Below are positions 11,932-26,075 of a stretch of DNA of 64,000 bases, piece by piece (positions within the stretch are counted from its first letter, which is position 1; each line of letters opens with the position of its first letter). Location: positions 587,490-651,489 of the forward strand of contig SCFE01000111.1 in the NCBI GenBank assembly GCA_004352715.1, in the 5' to 3' direction. The notes under the pieces are model-generated. The model did no database searches, was not told the DNA's origin, and saw only the letters and a list, made by a program, of their open reading frames with translations. The DNA comes from Hofstenia miamia. Its lineage: Eukaryota; Xenacoelomorpha; Acoela. Position numbers and translations under genes: made by a program.

Positions 11932-12476
11932 AACAAAATGTACAACCCATTTTCTGCATATTTATCAAAATACTACAAAGCTATTCTCCCACATTATTTA
12001 ATAGGGTTTTTGAATTAATCTCATACTTTTTCTATTAATAGCATAAGCTTAATACAAGGCAATGTTGTTGTGGGAGGTTGAGACAGAAATAAATGCTCTC
12101 AGTATCGTTGTGAAATTGTCGATCTTAATTTCTTTGCGTATTTGATAATTAGTTGCAGCTTAACGTCATTAATTAGATCGCAGTATTGTGCCTTTTGAAC
12201 GATGTAGGAAGCTTTTATTCTATAAGCGTACTTTCCACCCACGTCAATAATCTTCACCAAAAATTATGCTTTACATCTTATAAATGTCACGTTAGCGTTG
12301 CATTACGAAATTAGCAGTACTAAATTTGTCTGTTGTAGTCAATATTTTCTTGTTTGCTGCTATAAATCTATCAGTGCTTAAACTATAATTTCGTACAATT
12401 TGTTTTCATGTTAAGCTGCGTATATTTTACGCTACCTCGCGGTAAAAAATGTTTCAAATTTTAGAGGCTGTTAGCC
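11932..12476. other. Gene-free AT-rich stretch
   Basis: Nothing recognised on either strand. Confidence 0.5.
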
Positions 12477-12856
12477 TGTGGTGTCACTAAATTTAAAGCC
12501 TGGTGCCCGGGTCTCAGACCCCCTCCCAATATTATGTATTAAATTGAGTATTCTAAATACGTTTTACTAAATATTTTATACCTGTATAACTATTGGGCCT
12601 CCAAAGTTGTCTGAAATGTTTATTCAAGATATTTTTCTTAACTTTAGGCCCGAATAGTTTGCTTTATTTTTGTAATTACTTTGTTGTTTTGATGTATTGA
12701 GGCCTCAAAATGCTCCAAATTCCGAAATTGGGGCTCCCAATTCGTTTAAAATTGCTTTATAAACAAGCTTTATTTCTATTTTTCGAGTTTAAAAAATTTT
12801 ATAGCTATTTCGACGCCGCGCGAGCGCACCCTCCGCACACTCTCAGTGACACCACT
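12477..12856. mobile_element. MITE-like element, ~380 bp, left-arm copy
   Basis: Terminal inverted repeats TGTGGTGTCACT and (inverted) AGTGGTGTCACT bound a segment noticeably richer in G and C than its surroundings, including GGCCTCC-type and GCGCGAGCGC stretches. No coding capacity was seen. A 7-8 bp flank CTGTTAG/CTGTTCG could be a diverged target duplication. Superfamily unassigned. Mirror copy 20365-20744. Confidence 0.5.
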
Positions 12857-12859
12857 ACT

Positions 12860-15800
12860 GTTCGAGAAGTACGTTTGGCATGCTAAATGTTTATTGCAGG
12901 AATTTATAGCTATAAATTAAATGTTTTGTATTATTGCGAGTTTGATATAAGTCAATCCTTACCATAATTTAATTTTTCGTAATTTCATGTTCGTAATTGA
13001 TGACACGGCAGTCTAGAACATGTTTGAGGCAAGGGCGCATAGCAAATAGATTACTGTCCACTATTGATTTAAAGGCTATCGATTTATGGTTAAAAGTTAA
13101 TTAGCTTAACTTATCAATGGCTGTCACTATAGCGGAACACCATCAAACAACGTCACTTAATAAATACTTTTGAGAATTGCTGTATTAACAAATTATCTTT
13201 TATAAAAGAACCCCCGCCCTTAATATTGTCTTGATTCACCTTCTACTTTGGTAACAATCTCATAAGTGTGGTAGGATCTTGCCGAAATGTATAAACATTC
13301 CCTTCTTTCATTCCAATTAAGTTTTGACTTATGATGTGGATTTCTTTGATAATTAATATCATATGACATCGTGTATCAGGGTGCTAATTAACTTTCCAAA
13401 TTGCAAAAAAGATAATCCACTCGCTTATGCTAACTTAATGAATACTATAACCTCATTTTCTAATCTTGCATTTTTCTTAGAAAGAATGTTTTAGTTTTAT
13501 ACTGCTGTTGTGTTACCGTTATATTTCTAGTAATAGATTTTCTTTAATGAAGAGAGATATTTTAAATATTTAAAATTTAAATAAATCCTTATGGTAAGTC
13601 TTTTTACAATAACACAAATTGGCATACTATATTAACGGCATAATGATTTCGGTATGAGTCATTTTCGATTTTTGTGGTACGGTTTCAGGAAAGATTTGGG
13701 TGTATGTGTACTGTATTCGTGATTTAAATTTGTTGATTAGTCTTTTTCACAAAGAGAGTAAATCAAGTGAATATCTTTTCATATAATATAGTTTTGACAT
13801 TTTATAATTTTCCTAACTCATTTATTTAAGTGGTCTCTTGGGATTTAGGCAGAGTATCGTGCTTTGTATGTTAATAGATTTCATTCATTTTCGTCAATTG
13901 TCTTTTTATTAAATATGTTGTGGTTTATTAAATATGTGTGGGTTAATGCGACCATCCTGTATTTCCATGTGACTATTCCCATTCATTTACGAAATAATTT
14001 TTAGCTAGAGTTGTGGATGCTGTAGTTTCTATATCTGGAAAGAAAGTTTTTAAATTATCAGTGAAGAATATATTTTGACAATTTGCTGTATTTTAATAGG
14101 TGAATCGTCGGTCTATGCTCACTTCGGCGCCTGGTAGAATTGTTTATTTCCTTTTCACTAATTCCGCTAAAGAAATCTAAACTTTGAGTTTTTAAGCTAT
14201 TATTTGCACTTGCTTTTAAGCATGCGTTTCAGCATTTTTGTTAACTGCTTATGCACATTACAGAAGTTAAAATAACACCTGACATATTCTTTGTGTTTAA
14301 CTTAATTAAAATACAGATAATTTCTGGTTGAAAATATATTGCGAGTATTTTTCCGTTTCAGTTCAAAAAGTCAGTAAATTTCAGTGTCAGTTTTATATTT
14401 CAGTTCTTCGCCGAAATGTTTGCTGTCACAAAAGGGCGATGAGAAGTTTTCAAGTGCATATTTGCAATTACATATTTGTTTTGAGATTATTAATATATGT
14501 GCTAAGGCGATACTAAATTCGCCTAATTCGTTATTGTTAATGTTATATGGTGGGTTATTAGTATTATTAATTTATGTATTTTAAAGCAAAAACAAGAAAC
14601 ATTCTTCATTCATTCAAATTTAAAGAACTTAAAGCATTTTAACCGAATATATTTAATGATAATGTACTTAATAGCAGGTTTCTCAAAAATTTTCTTTTTG
14701 GAAGTGGTTCAAAGGTAGAAATGGCCTAAACGTTTTGTAAAACAAAATATCCGAGCCCTACGCATTTATATTTTGTTTGAAATTTACTGATTATCTGCAA
14801 TTTTTAATAACAAATTCTTTTAACTTTCAGATTTAATTCAGTTTTCGATTTCTGATTGAACTCTGTTTCAAGTTAATTTTTGTTGTGTTTATTTCAGTTT
14901 CAGTTAAACACGCTAGCGAATACTTTTAATTCATTACTGTTACTGTATTAGACAGTTAAATGCACAATTAATTTCCAAATCATTACTTGTTTTTTTCATG
15001 GAGACCCACATATTCCGTTGAACTCGTTTTTTAAATATCATGTCGTTCCGGAATTGTGACAGATTGTTACTGCACGCTCTTCTTTCGTGTTGTTTTTTGA
15101 GTGATTTAGTAAATAAACTGGTTTGTGTTTGCATTCACTTTTCAATTAATATAACAGCTTCGAAATTTAACTGTGTTTATTTAAAATGCCATAACAAAAT
15201 GGGTGTTGGTGATTAGGAAGGCTGACATGTAGGATCATTGAAAATAAATGATAGAGAATATAATTGATAGCTTTAAAATTCAACCAACTAAGATTTTTTG
15301 TATATTCTTAAACGTTTCCGTATCAAAATTCAACTCTCAACAGTTTTACCTATCACCAAAAATCTTTAGTGCAAAATGATATATAAGACATATATGTGTA
15401 TGTTTGATGACTGGTGTATATTAAATCACTCAGTCCTACTTGAAAAACTGATAGTACATGTACACTCTTGTTACCTTTGTTATTATCACAGAGTGGTCAA
15501 ATAAAGTATCTTGAAATAGGGCTTATCATAATTTGATTAACAAAAATGAGAAAAATCAAACAGTAGTGTCAATCAAACACTACAATTAACTGTCCTGGAA
15601 TACAATCAAAGTCAGAGCATTTTTACCAGTTTCTGATTATGCAAAATTTTTTTTTGCGTTATTGCTGGCCTAATTGTAAACGTCCTAATGTTGATAAAAT
15701 GACAAAAAATATCTTGCATGTAGTCTAATGATTGCATTAATTCTATATTGGGTACAAAGCAATTTCACCTTAAAAGCAAAATTCGATCTCACACAATCCT

Positions 15801-16586
15801 ATTGAAATTTATCTTTTTAAATTAAAAGGTCGTTAATGTTCCCCTACACTAATTCAATGGTAAAAATGTTTTTGCTAAAAGGCTATGTACATAAGCAAAA
15901 ACTTTATTGACTTTTTATTGTTTTGCCAATAATATAAACAAATCACTATAATGGGAAAACTTTAAATACATATATATAAAAAAGCAATGGCTGTTTCTTC
16001 AATTTGTAACCATCAGATTTTATTGCACTAACCATTTTCAAATTTTCTTTAAATATTTTTGTTCATTCTGAACTAGCTAAGAGATTGTTCGTGTAATCAA
16101 CAGCTAGTTGAATGCATATGCTTCAACAGGAAAATTAGGAAATATATGTTTTCTATTCTGACTTCCATTTGCATTCCAACTCAATTTTTTTTGCCGAAAA
16201 AATTATGAATACTACCAAAACATATTATTTTTTAAATTAATATCAGTGAAAAGCCTCCTTCCAAGTATATTACCTCATTGAAACATATAATTTAATGAAA
16301 CATGATTTTGATTGTTAATGTATGTTTCAAACTTTGATTTTAGACTGCCATTATTTCTTATTTTTTATGCATTGAACAAATATTTATGAATAGTGTGAAT
16401 ATGAAGTTCAATATTATTTTACCATCTTTGGAAACAATGTATTTTTTATACTGTATATATTTTGCAATAGTTCTGATATTTACTAAAAAAATTGTTAATT
16501 TTTTGTGAAAATAGCCTTAATGACAATTTTTTTGACATATATATGAAAATGTAGTTTTTATGCAATATGTTTGTGTTGAAATTAGC
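12860..16586. other. Gene-free AT-rich stretch next to the palindrome axis
   Basis: Short open frames (for example 14328-14584 and 14940-15134) show no domain, no start context and no splice-supported continuation. They are also perfectly mirrored at 18087-18893, so their repetition is not independent evidence of coding. Confidence 0.5.
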
Positions 16587-16590
16587 AATA

Positions 16591-16632
<42 letters not shown>
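16587..16632. repeat. (AT)n run at the centre of the giant palindrome
   Basis: An AT dinucleotide run is flanked on the left by a sequence ending in TTAGCAA and on the right by its complement TTGCTAA. This is the axis of the 33-kb inverted repeat. Open frames here read as IYIYIY repeats and are not genes. The run is itself self-complementary, so it could nucleate a hairpin or a template switch. Confidence 0.9.
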
Positions 16633-16634
<2 letters not shown>

Positions 16635-19600
16635 GCTAATTTCAACACAAACATATTGCATAAAAACTACATTTTCATATATATGTCAAAAAAATTGTCA
16701 TTAAGGCTATTTTCACAAAAAATTAACAATTTTTTTAGTAAATATCAGAACTATTGCAAAATATATACAGTATAAAAAATACATTGTTTCCAAAGATGGT
16801 AAAATAATATTGAACTTCATATTCACACTATTCATAAATATTTGTTCAATGCATAAAAAATAAGAAATAATGGCAGTCTAAAATCAAAGTTTGAAACATA
16901 CATTAACAATCAAAATCATGTTTCATTAAATTATATGTTTCAATGAGGTAATATACTTGGAAGGAGGCTTTTCACTGATATTAATTTAAAAAATAATATG
17001 TTTTGGTAGTATTCATAATTTTTTCGGCAAAAAAAATTGAGTTGGAATGCAAATGGAAGTCAGAATAGAAAACATATATTTCCTAATTTTCCTGTTGAAG
17101 CATATGCATTCAACTAGCTGTTGATTACACGAACAATCTCTTAGCTAGTTCAGAATGAACAAAAATATTTAAAGAAAATTTGAAAATGGTTAGTGCAATA
17201 AAATCTGATGGTTACAAATTGAAGAAACAGCCATTGCTTTTTTATATATATGTATTTAAAGTTTTCCCATTATAGTGATTTGTTTATATTATTGGCAAAA
17301 CAATAAAAAGTCAATAAAGTTTTTGCTTATGTACATAGCCTTTTAGCAAAAACATTTTTACCATTGAATTAGTGTAGGGGAACATTAACGACCTTTTAAT
17401 TTAAAAAGATAAATTTCAATAGGATTGTGTGAGATCGAATTTTGCTTTTAAGGTGAAATTGCTTTGTACCCAATATAGAATTAATGCAATCATTAGACTA
17501 CATGCAAGATATTTTTTGTCATTTTATCAACATTAGGACGTTTACAATTAGGCCAGCAATAACGCAAAAAAAAATTTTGCATAATCAGAAACTGGTAAAA
17601 ATGCTCTGACTTTGATTGTATTCCAGGACAGTTAATTGTAGTGTTTGATTGACACTACTGTTTGATTTTTCTCATTTTTGTTAATCAAATTATGATAAGC
17701 CCTATTTCAAGATACTTTATTTGACCACTCTGTGATAATAACAAAGGTAACAAGAGTGTACATGTACTATCAGTTTTTCAAGTAGGACTGAGTGATTTAA
17801 TATACACCAGTCATCAAACATACACATATATGTCTTATATATCATTTTGCACTAAAGATTTTTGGTGATAGGTAAAACTGTTGAGAGTTGAATTTTGATA
17901 CGGAAACGTTTAAGAATATACAAAAAATCTTAGTTGGTTGAATTTTAAAGCTATCAATTATATTCTCTATCATTTATTTTCAATGATCCTACATGTCAGC
18001 CTTCCTAATCACCAACACCCATTTTGTTATGGCATTTTAAATAAACACAGTTAAATTTCGAAGCTGTTATATTAATTGAAAAGTGAATGCAAACACAAAC
18101 CAGTTTATTTACTAAATCACTCAAAAAACAACACGAAAGAAGAGCGTGCAGTAACAATCTGTCACAATTCCGGAACGACATGATATTTAAAAAACGAGTT
18201 CAACGGAATATGTGGGTCTCCATGAAAAAAACAAGTAATGATTTGGAAATTAATTGTGCATTTAACTGTCTAATACAGTAACAGTAATGAATTAAAAGTA
18301 TTCGCTAGCGTGTTTAACTGAAACTGAAATAAACACAACAAAAATTAACTTGAAACAGAGTTCAATCAGAAATCGAAAACTGAATTAAATCTGAAAGTTA
18401 AAAGAATTTGTTATTAAAAATTGCAGATAATCAGTAAATTTCAAACAAAATATAAATGCGTAGGGCTCGGATATTTTGTTTTACAAAACGTTTAGGCCAT
18501 TTCTACCTTTGAACCACTTCCAAAAAGAAAATTTTTGAGAAACCTGCTATTAAGTACATTATCATTAAATATATTCGGTTAAAATGCTTTAAGTTCTTTA
18601 AATTTGAATGAATGAAGAATGTTTCTTGTTTTTGCTTTAAAATACATAAATTAATAATACTAATAACCCACCATATAACATTAACAATAACGAATTAGGC
18701 GAATTTAGTATCGCCTTAGCACATATATTAATAATCTCAAAACAAATATGTAATTGCAAATATGCACTTGAAAACTTCTCATCGCCCTTTTGTGACAGCA
18801 AACATTTCGGCGAAGAACTGAAATATAAAACTGACACTGAAATTTACTGACTTTTTGAACTGAAACGGAAAAATACTCGCAATATATTTTCAACCAGAAA
18901 TTATCTGTATTTTAATTAAGTTAAACACAAAGAATATGTCAGGTGTTATTTTAACTTCTGTAATGTGCATAAGCAGTTAACAAAAATGCTGAAACGCATG
19001 CTTAAAAGCAAGTGCAAATAATAGCTTAAAAACTCAAAGTTTAGATTTCTTTAGCGGAATTAGTGAAAAGGAAATAAACAATTCTACCAGGCGCCGAAGT
19101 GAGCATAGACCGACGATTCACCTATTAAAATACAGCAAATTGTCAAAATATATTCTTCACTGATAATTTAAAAACTTTCTTTCCAGATATAGAAACTACA
19201 GCATCCACAACTCTAGCTAAAAATTATTTCGTAAATGAATGGGAATAGTCACATGGAAATACAGGATGGTCGCATTAACCCACACATATTTAATAAACCA
19301 CAACATATTTAATAAAAAGACAATTGACGAAAATGAATGAAATCTATTAACATACAAAGCACGATACTCTGCCTAAATCCCAAGAGACCACTTAAATAAA
19401 TGAGTTAGGAAAATTATAAAATGTCAAAACTATATTATATGAAAAGATATTCACTTGATTTACTCTCTTTGTGAAAAAGACTAATCAACAAATTTAAATC
19501 ACGAATACAGTACACATACACCCAAATCTTTCCTGAAACCGTACCACAAAAATCGAAAATGACTCATACCGAAATCATTATGCCGTTAATATAGTATGCC

Positions 19601-20364
19601 AATTTGTGTTATTGTAAAAAGACTTACCATAAGGATTTATTTAAATTTTAAATATTTAAAATATCTCTCTTCATTAAAGAAAATCTATTACTAGAAATAT
19701 AACGGTAACACAACAGCAGTATAAAACTAAAACATTCTTTCTAAGAAAAATGCAAGATTAGAAAATGAGGTTATAGTATTCATTAAGTTAGCATAAGCGA
19801 GTGGATTATCTTTTTTGCAATTTGGAAAGTTAATTAGCACCCTGATACACGATGTCATATGATATTAATTATCAAAGAAATCCACATCATAAGTCAAAAC
19901 TTAATTGGAATGAAAGAAGGGAATGTTTATACATTTCGGCAAGATCCTACCACACTTATGAGATTGTTACCAAAGTAGAAGGTGAATCAAGACAATATTA
20001 AGGGCGGGGGTTCTTTTATAAAAGATAATTTGTTAATACAGCAATTCTCAAAAGTATTTATTAAGTGACGTTGTTTGATGGTGTTCCGCTATAGTGACAG
20101 CCATTGATAAGTTAAGCTAATTAACTTTTAACCATAAATCGATAGCCTTTAAATCAATAGTGGACAGTAATCTATTTGCTATGCGCCCTTGCCTCAAACA
20201 TGTTCTAGACTGCCGTGTCATCAATTACGAACATGAAATTACGAAAAATTAAATTATGGTAAGGATTGACTTATATCAAACTCGCAATAATACAAAACAT
20301 TTAATTTATAGCTATAAATTCCTGCAATAAACATTTAGCATGCCAAACGTACTTCTCGAACAGT
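16633..20364. other. Right-arm mirror of the gene-free stretch 12857-16588
   Basis: Reverse complement of the left arm with mirror sum 33221. Nothing recognised. Confidence 0.6.
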
Positions 20365-20744
20365 AGTGGTGTCACTGAGAGTGTGCGGAGGGTGCGCTCG
20401 CGCGGCGTCGAAATAGCTATAAAATTTTTTAAACTCGAAAAATAGAAATAAAGCTTGTTTATAAAGCAATTTTAAACGAATTGGGAGCCCCAATTTCGGA
20501 ATTTGGAGCATTTTGAGGCCTCAATACATCAAAACAACAAAGTAATTACAAAAATAAAGCAAACTATTCGGGCCTAAAGTTAAGAAAAATATCTTGAATA
20601 AACATTTCAGACAACTTTGGAGGCCCAATAGTTATACAGGTATAAAATATTTAGTAAAACGTATTTAGAATACTCAATTTAATACATAATATTGGGAGGG
20701 GGTCTGAGACCCGGGCACCAGGCTTTAAATTTAGTGACACCACA
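20365..20744. mobile_element. MITE-like element, ~380 bp, right-arm copy
   Basis: Mirror of 12477-12856, with AGTGGTGTCACT at 20365-20376 and AGTGACACCACA at 20733-20744. Confidence 0.5.
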
Positions 20745-21315
20745 GGCTAACAGCCTCTAAAATTTGAAACATTTTTTACCGCGAGGTAGCGTAAAATATA
20801 CGCAGCTTAACATGAAAACAAATTGTACGAAATTATAGTTTAAGCACTGATAGATTTATAGCAGCAAACAAGAAAATATTGACTACAACAGACAAATTTA
20901 GTACTGCTAATTTCGTAATGCAACGCTAACGTGACATTTATAAGATGTAAAGCATAATTTTTGGTGAAGATTATTGACGTGGGTGGAAAGTACGCTTATA
21001 GAATAAAAGCTTCCTACATCGTTCAAAAGGCACAATACTGCGATCTAATTAATGACGTTAAGCTGCAACTAATTATCAAATACGCAAAGAAATTAAGATC
21101 GACAATTTCACAACGATACTGAGAGCATTTATTTCTGTCTCAACCTCCCACAACAACATTGCCTTGTATTAAGCTTATGCTATTAATAGAAAAAGTATGA
21201 GATTAATTCAAAAACCCTATTAAATAATGTGGGAGAATAGCTTTGTAGTATTTTGATAAATATGCAGAAAATGGGTTGTACATTTTGTTAAGGCATTGTG
21301 AGTATTGATTTGATA

Positions 21316-22196
21316 TTGAATAGCATATGTCATGCTGGCATAATTAAGGAAAGGTATATATATATATAATTTTATGATGGAAGATTCTATAAAAATTTCT
21401 TTCTGGCCTATTATAATTGAGCAATATGGCTTAAAGAATGATTGTAACTAACATCCAAGTGGTAGAATTTAAAGATATTGCGTTGGAATCCTCTCCCTGC
21501 AGAGGACAACATTAACATTCAATTGTCTTTAAAATTTTCGTTCTAGTAAATATTAAATGCTATATTAAAACAACATTATCACAGGTGGAGCTCTGAAGTT
21601 CGTAACGTTGTTTACACTTTTCTTCAATTGAAAGCTGACAGGATTAGCTTTCTAAAATTTAATGGTCTGATTGCATTTATGAGTTTAATGAGTCTATGTG
21701 GTTAGACGCCACCCGAGATTCGAAATCCAAGTCGATTTGACTCGACTGAAATTATNTTGAATAGCATATGTCATGCTGGCATAATTAAGGAAAGGTATAT
21801 ATATATATAATTTTATGATGGAAGATTCTACAAAAATTTCTTTCTGGCCTATTATAATTGAGCAATATGGCTTAAAGAATGATTGTAACTAACATCCAAG
21901 TGGTAGAATTTAAAGATATTGCGTTGGAATCCTCTCCCTGCAGAGGACAACATTAACATTCAATTGTCTTTAAAATTTTCGTTCTAGTAAATATTAAATG
22001 CTATATTAAAACAACATTATCACAGGTGGAGCTCTGAAGTTCGTAACGTTGTTTACACTTTTCTTCAATTGAAAGCTGACAGGATTAGCTTTCTAAAATT
22101 TAATGGTCTGATTGCATTTATGAGTTTAATGAGTCTATGTGGTTAGACGCCACCCGAGATTCGAAATCCAAGTCGATTTGACTCGACTGAAATTAT
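21316..22196. repeat. Direct duplication of ~440 bp around a single N, right arm
   Basis: Copies 21316-21755 and 21757-22196 (offset 441) flank the N at 21756. The inner copy carries TTCTATAAAAA and the outer TTCTACAAAAA, mirroring the distinguishing base of the left-arm pair. The offset is 37 bp larger than on the left, which exactly accounts for the 37-nt change in the mirror sum. Confidence 0.85.
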
Positions 22197-24450
22197 AAAA
22201 GCCTTGACACGATCCGAAGCAAAATATCACCACTCACAAGAGTTTAATTTGTATGCGAATTTGTCAATGTTTTTATGTTCTATCAATTATTGTAATTAAT
22301 TTTTGAATGCAGTTAGTTTCAAATCTTTATTGGAGAGCTCTAACAAGTTGATTTTGCTAGAAGACAAAGCCTATGATCAATGCAAAAATTAGTTACGAAT
22401 GATGCAAGTACTTTAGAAGTATTATTTAATAAATATTTTGGCTACAAAAACTGCAAAAAGATATTTCTTTGGACATAAAACAACGCCTAGCATTGGGTAA
22501 GATTGACATAATTTCGCTTGTTGGTGTTTTAAGCAGTGTTTAACATTGAACATTGAATAAAGGCCTCATCATATCAATTATTCCAGTGCTATGCACAAAA
22601 TGAGGAAAAAAGCAAAACAAAGTGAAGAAATCCTAAATCAACCATTACCCAGAGAATTCTTCTTCAAAAACAACGATATTTATTGGCATTAATAAACTAA
22701 AAAATTCAGAATTGAACAAAATGTCAGGATATACGGATGAAAAGTGCAAGGAGTATATTATCAGAGATATTATTCAATTGTTCTACTTAATGGAATCTTC
22801 TCTCTGACTGTTCTCATTCTTTTGTCTGCATTAAATTAGCTCCTGACATCTGTCGGCAGACTTTGGCAGGTTGATTTGAATAAATCACATCATTTGTTAA
22901 CATCACGATTTCCCAAAAGGGATCAATTTAACACAAACTAAAACAATTCCCAAACTCGATTCCTCAACAATATTTGAAATTTAAAGCAAAACATTTAACA
23001 TTTACAAAGACTAATTATAAATTTAAATCAAATGAAACGAAGTTCAAATCATTTTCATTGATTGCAATTGACAAAAGAAAAGAATTCAACTCAACCAAAA
23101 AACATGAATTAAATTTTGGAAACGGAGTACACTAGATCAAAACTACGTGTCCAATAATTCAATAAGTGCAAACATTATGCGATGTGGTGCGTAAAAGGAT
23201 GAAAAATGATAATTGTATCATATTATGGATAATATCATTTAAAAGTAATTGAAAATAGTTATCAGAAAATGATACGCAATTGGGTTGATAACCACTGAAC
23301 GTCCAAGTACCAGACGCATGCGTTCACTACTCAAACTAAAATAATAATATTTTTGTCAATTACAGAATTTGCACACAATAAATTTTATAACTTGTTGATT
23401 ACTGTGGGCACCCTGTGCAATTTAGCAGTTTATGTATTTATTCTTAGACAGTGACCATTACAACTCTGGTTCCGTCCAATGGTGAATTGATAACTTACCT
23501 GATACACTTATCCAGGTTATAACGTTGACTAACAAAACGTAGTAAAGAACGAATGAAATACTGCGATCTCCGCTAATGAGAACTAGTGAAGATGTCAACT
23601 GTATTTGCTGATATCGTTTTAAATTATTTCTTAAATGAATTCAAGTATCATTTTACATCAATTTTTTAATTGAATTATATTTCAAAATCACAGACGTAGC
23701 CGGTGTCGTGCGGTTAGCTTCCGGTAAGGGCCTAGCAATCCAAGTCGGATGCACAGCTTTGATCCCAAGTGTGCAATATCATGTATGTTTGATCCTGAAT
23801 GAATAATGTTGAAAGAAATTTGAAACATTTGGATACTCATGCTTATTTATAAGCTTAAATAAACTAACGAATTCTAAAAACATTGACGAGCTTAAAAAAT
23901 TAAATGGAAAAATATAATTGATTGTTTTTAACGTATAAATTCGTACTATAGACTATTCAAAACAATTTTTGGTCTATTCAATCGTTGAATTTCAATGGTC
24001 ATTTTATAATAAATAGATATAGAACTCGAGAAACATGGAAGATATTTCTGGATTTTTACTAACAACGTTAGTAAAACGTTCAGTTTCTTATAAAAAAATT
24101 TGATGTTGAGCGATCCCTAGCAAATATAAGTACATAGGGTTGGAAAAGCAAACCCGCTAGGTACGAGTACGAATCTCAAATGCCAGGTAAACTAACTTAA
24201 CTTAAACGGGTATAGTCAACAAAAGCATTAGGAAGACGTTAAATAATTAAAATCGCATCAGAGAAAAGATATTCATTTACAATTTAATATTGAAATTATA
24301 AAATAATCCATCATCCACTGACAGGAATCGATGCATGAAACAAATCGAAGAGTTAATTTTTAAAAAAGCACATTTATTATGCTCTAGTCGTTAGATGCAT
24401 TAGATAATTACTATAGTTCATTTAATAATTGAGTATGCATATATACCATA
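22197..24450. other. Gene-free AT-rich stretch (mirror of 8808-11060)
   Basis: Nothing recognised on either strand. Confidence 0.5.
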
Positions 24451-24736
24451 GGTGGAACCGACCTGTAATACTTTTTTGTTGACCCCACTAAACCTACAGG
24501 TTGACTTCAACCGGTTTCCCTATGTGATAGCTGGTCGACAAACAAATAGAAAGTTGCGCGAACCCAATTACTGCAAGTTTTCAATAAATACTTTTTAAGT
24601 ATGGTATGTGGAAAGGTAGTTTTGCCGTTCGTATTTTGATTTTACAGTTTTTTGTGTGACAAAAAATCTGCAAGTGGAGAAATACTTTTTATAAATTGCA
24701 GATTGATGAAACACCTTGACCCGACCCGTTTCCACC
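24451..24736. mobile_element. MITE-like element with TA flanks, right-arm copy
   Basis: Mirror of 8522-8807, with GGTGGAACCGAC at the left end. Confidence 0.5.
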
Positions 24737-24767
24737 TATCATCTATGCACTGCGTAGTTGCAACATT

Positions 24768-24789
24768 ACCTACTAAATATTTAGTAGGT
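24768..24789. repeat. 22-bp perfect palindrome, right-arm copy
   Basis: Mirror of 8469-8490. Confidence 0.8.
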
Positions 24790-25434
24790 CAAGGTTATAA
24801 TCAAGATAGTTTATAAAATATACACAACTCGTATCCGAAATTAACCGGTTGGACGATTACATAGTGTCCACAATATAATTATATATTCTATTGGTGAACG
24901 TGTTGAAAATGTATTGTAAACGAGTATTAGTGTGCCTGAAGTTCTTGTAAAGATCGCATATTTTCTATTGAAAATTCCAATTTTGTAAAAAGATTTAAAT
25001 CTTCTCCATTTCTAATTTTCAAGTAACCAGGAAGTCGTAAGCAAATGGAAGCAACAGTGCATCTAAATTGTTTTATTGGATGCAGACAGATCACCCAAAC
25101 CTATTAAGGTATGCTCTCTGCAGTCAACGTTCAGGATTGTGAATTCTCAGAGGAACAGTGACCGGAAGCAGTTTTAAAACGAAAAGGAAAGAGGAGCCAA
25201 TTTTCAATACTCTGATGCTCTCTGATGCTGAATATCTTTATTAGTTGTGAGTTAAAAGCGTTAAGCAATTTTTATCAAGAAATCACAAAAAAATTAAAAA
25301 AATTCCTAAAAAGTTCAATATTACAACAACATCTACAACACGCCAAACTTTTGTATCCAAAATATCGTATTAAGGAATTTCTCAAACCCTTGCTTGTGAG
25401 AAAAATCATAGCTGAAATTTTAAAATAAAGAGTT

Positions 25435-25559
25435 TTACTTAATAGTTGTAGACGGCCGAGGTGGCGGTGGTGGGGCAGCAACCTTCTTTTCGGAAGATGC
25501 GATTAAAGGTGAACTGTACTGTGAGGTGGGTTTTGAATACTTCAGTTTCTTAGCTTCAA
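25435..25559 (-). CDS. Gene P, terminal exon, right-arm copy
   Basis: Mirror of 7699-7823. On the minus strand a TTTAG acceptor leads into VEAKKLKYSKP..., then the five-proline run and a TAA stop at 25437-25435. It shares the split codon with the exon at 25813-25777. Confidence 0.5.
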
Positions 25560-25776
25560 CTAAATTAAATAACTATCTACAAATGTTGACAAAACAACAA
25601 TACATAACATATTAGCATTGTCGAGAATACAGTGTGGTAAAAAATTTAAAATATTTAAAAATTAAAAATATTTTTAAAATGAAAATAAAGAAAGAACAGT
25701 ACTAGACACGAAGATTTCAATTAGCAAGTCAAAATTGCTTTCAGTATTTAAAAATGAACACATTGAGCATACTTAC

Positions 25777-25813
25777 CGCTGTCTTGAGATGATTCATCAA
25801 ATAAAGGAGTATG
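25777..25813 (-). CDS. Gene P, penultimate exon, right-arm copy
   Basis: Mirror of 7445-7481: a 37-nt exon (HTPLFDESSQDS) between a TTTTAG acceptor and a GTAAGT donor on the minus strand. Confidence 0.45.
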
Positions 25814-26075
25814 CTAAAACCAGAAACGTAAACATATAAATATATATATATATATAATTCATTGTAATGCGATTATATGATACACGTATATAATTCACCA
25901 GAGTATTTCAAAATTCCTTGTAAAAACAAGCCAAATGATATTAATATAATACCATAAAATTACTTATATATCTGCATTAACGTCAAAAATTCAAGGGTGT
26001 GAGCAAATTTTAAAATGTTATGGAAAATAAAAATAAAATAATGAAATAATAGAATGGTAAATTCATTCCAAAATA

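Noticed and set aside
16446-16775. Overlapping frames containing IYIYIY on both strands
   Set aside because: Translation of the (AT)n run at the palindrome centre.
14328-18893. Mirrored open frames 62-66 codons long near the axis
   Set aside because: Short, AT-driven, no recognisable protein. Mirroring is explained by the inverted repeat.
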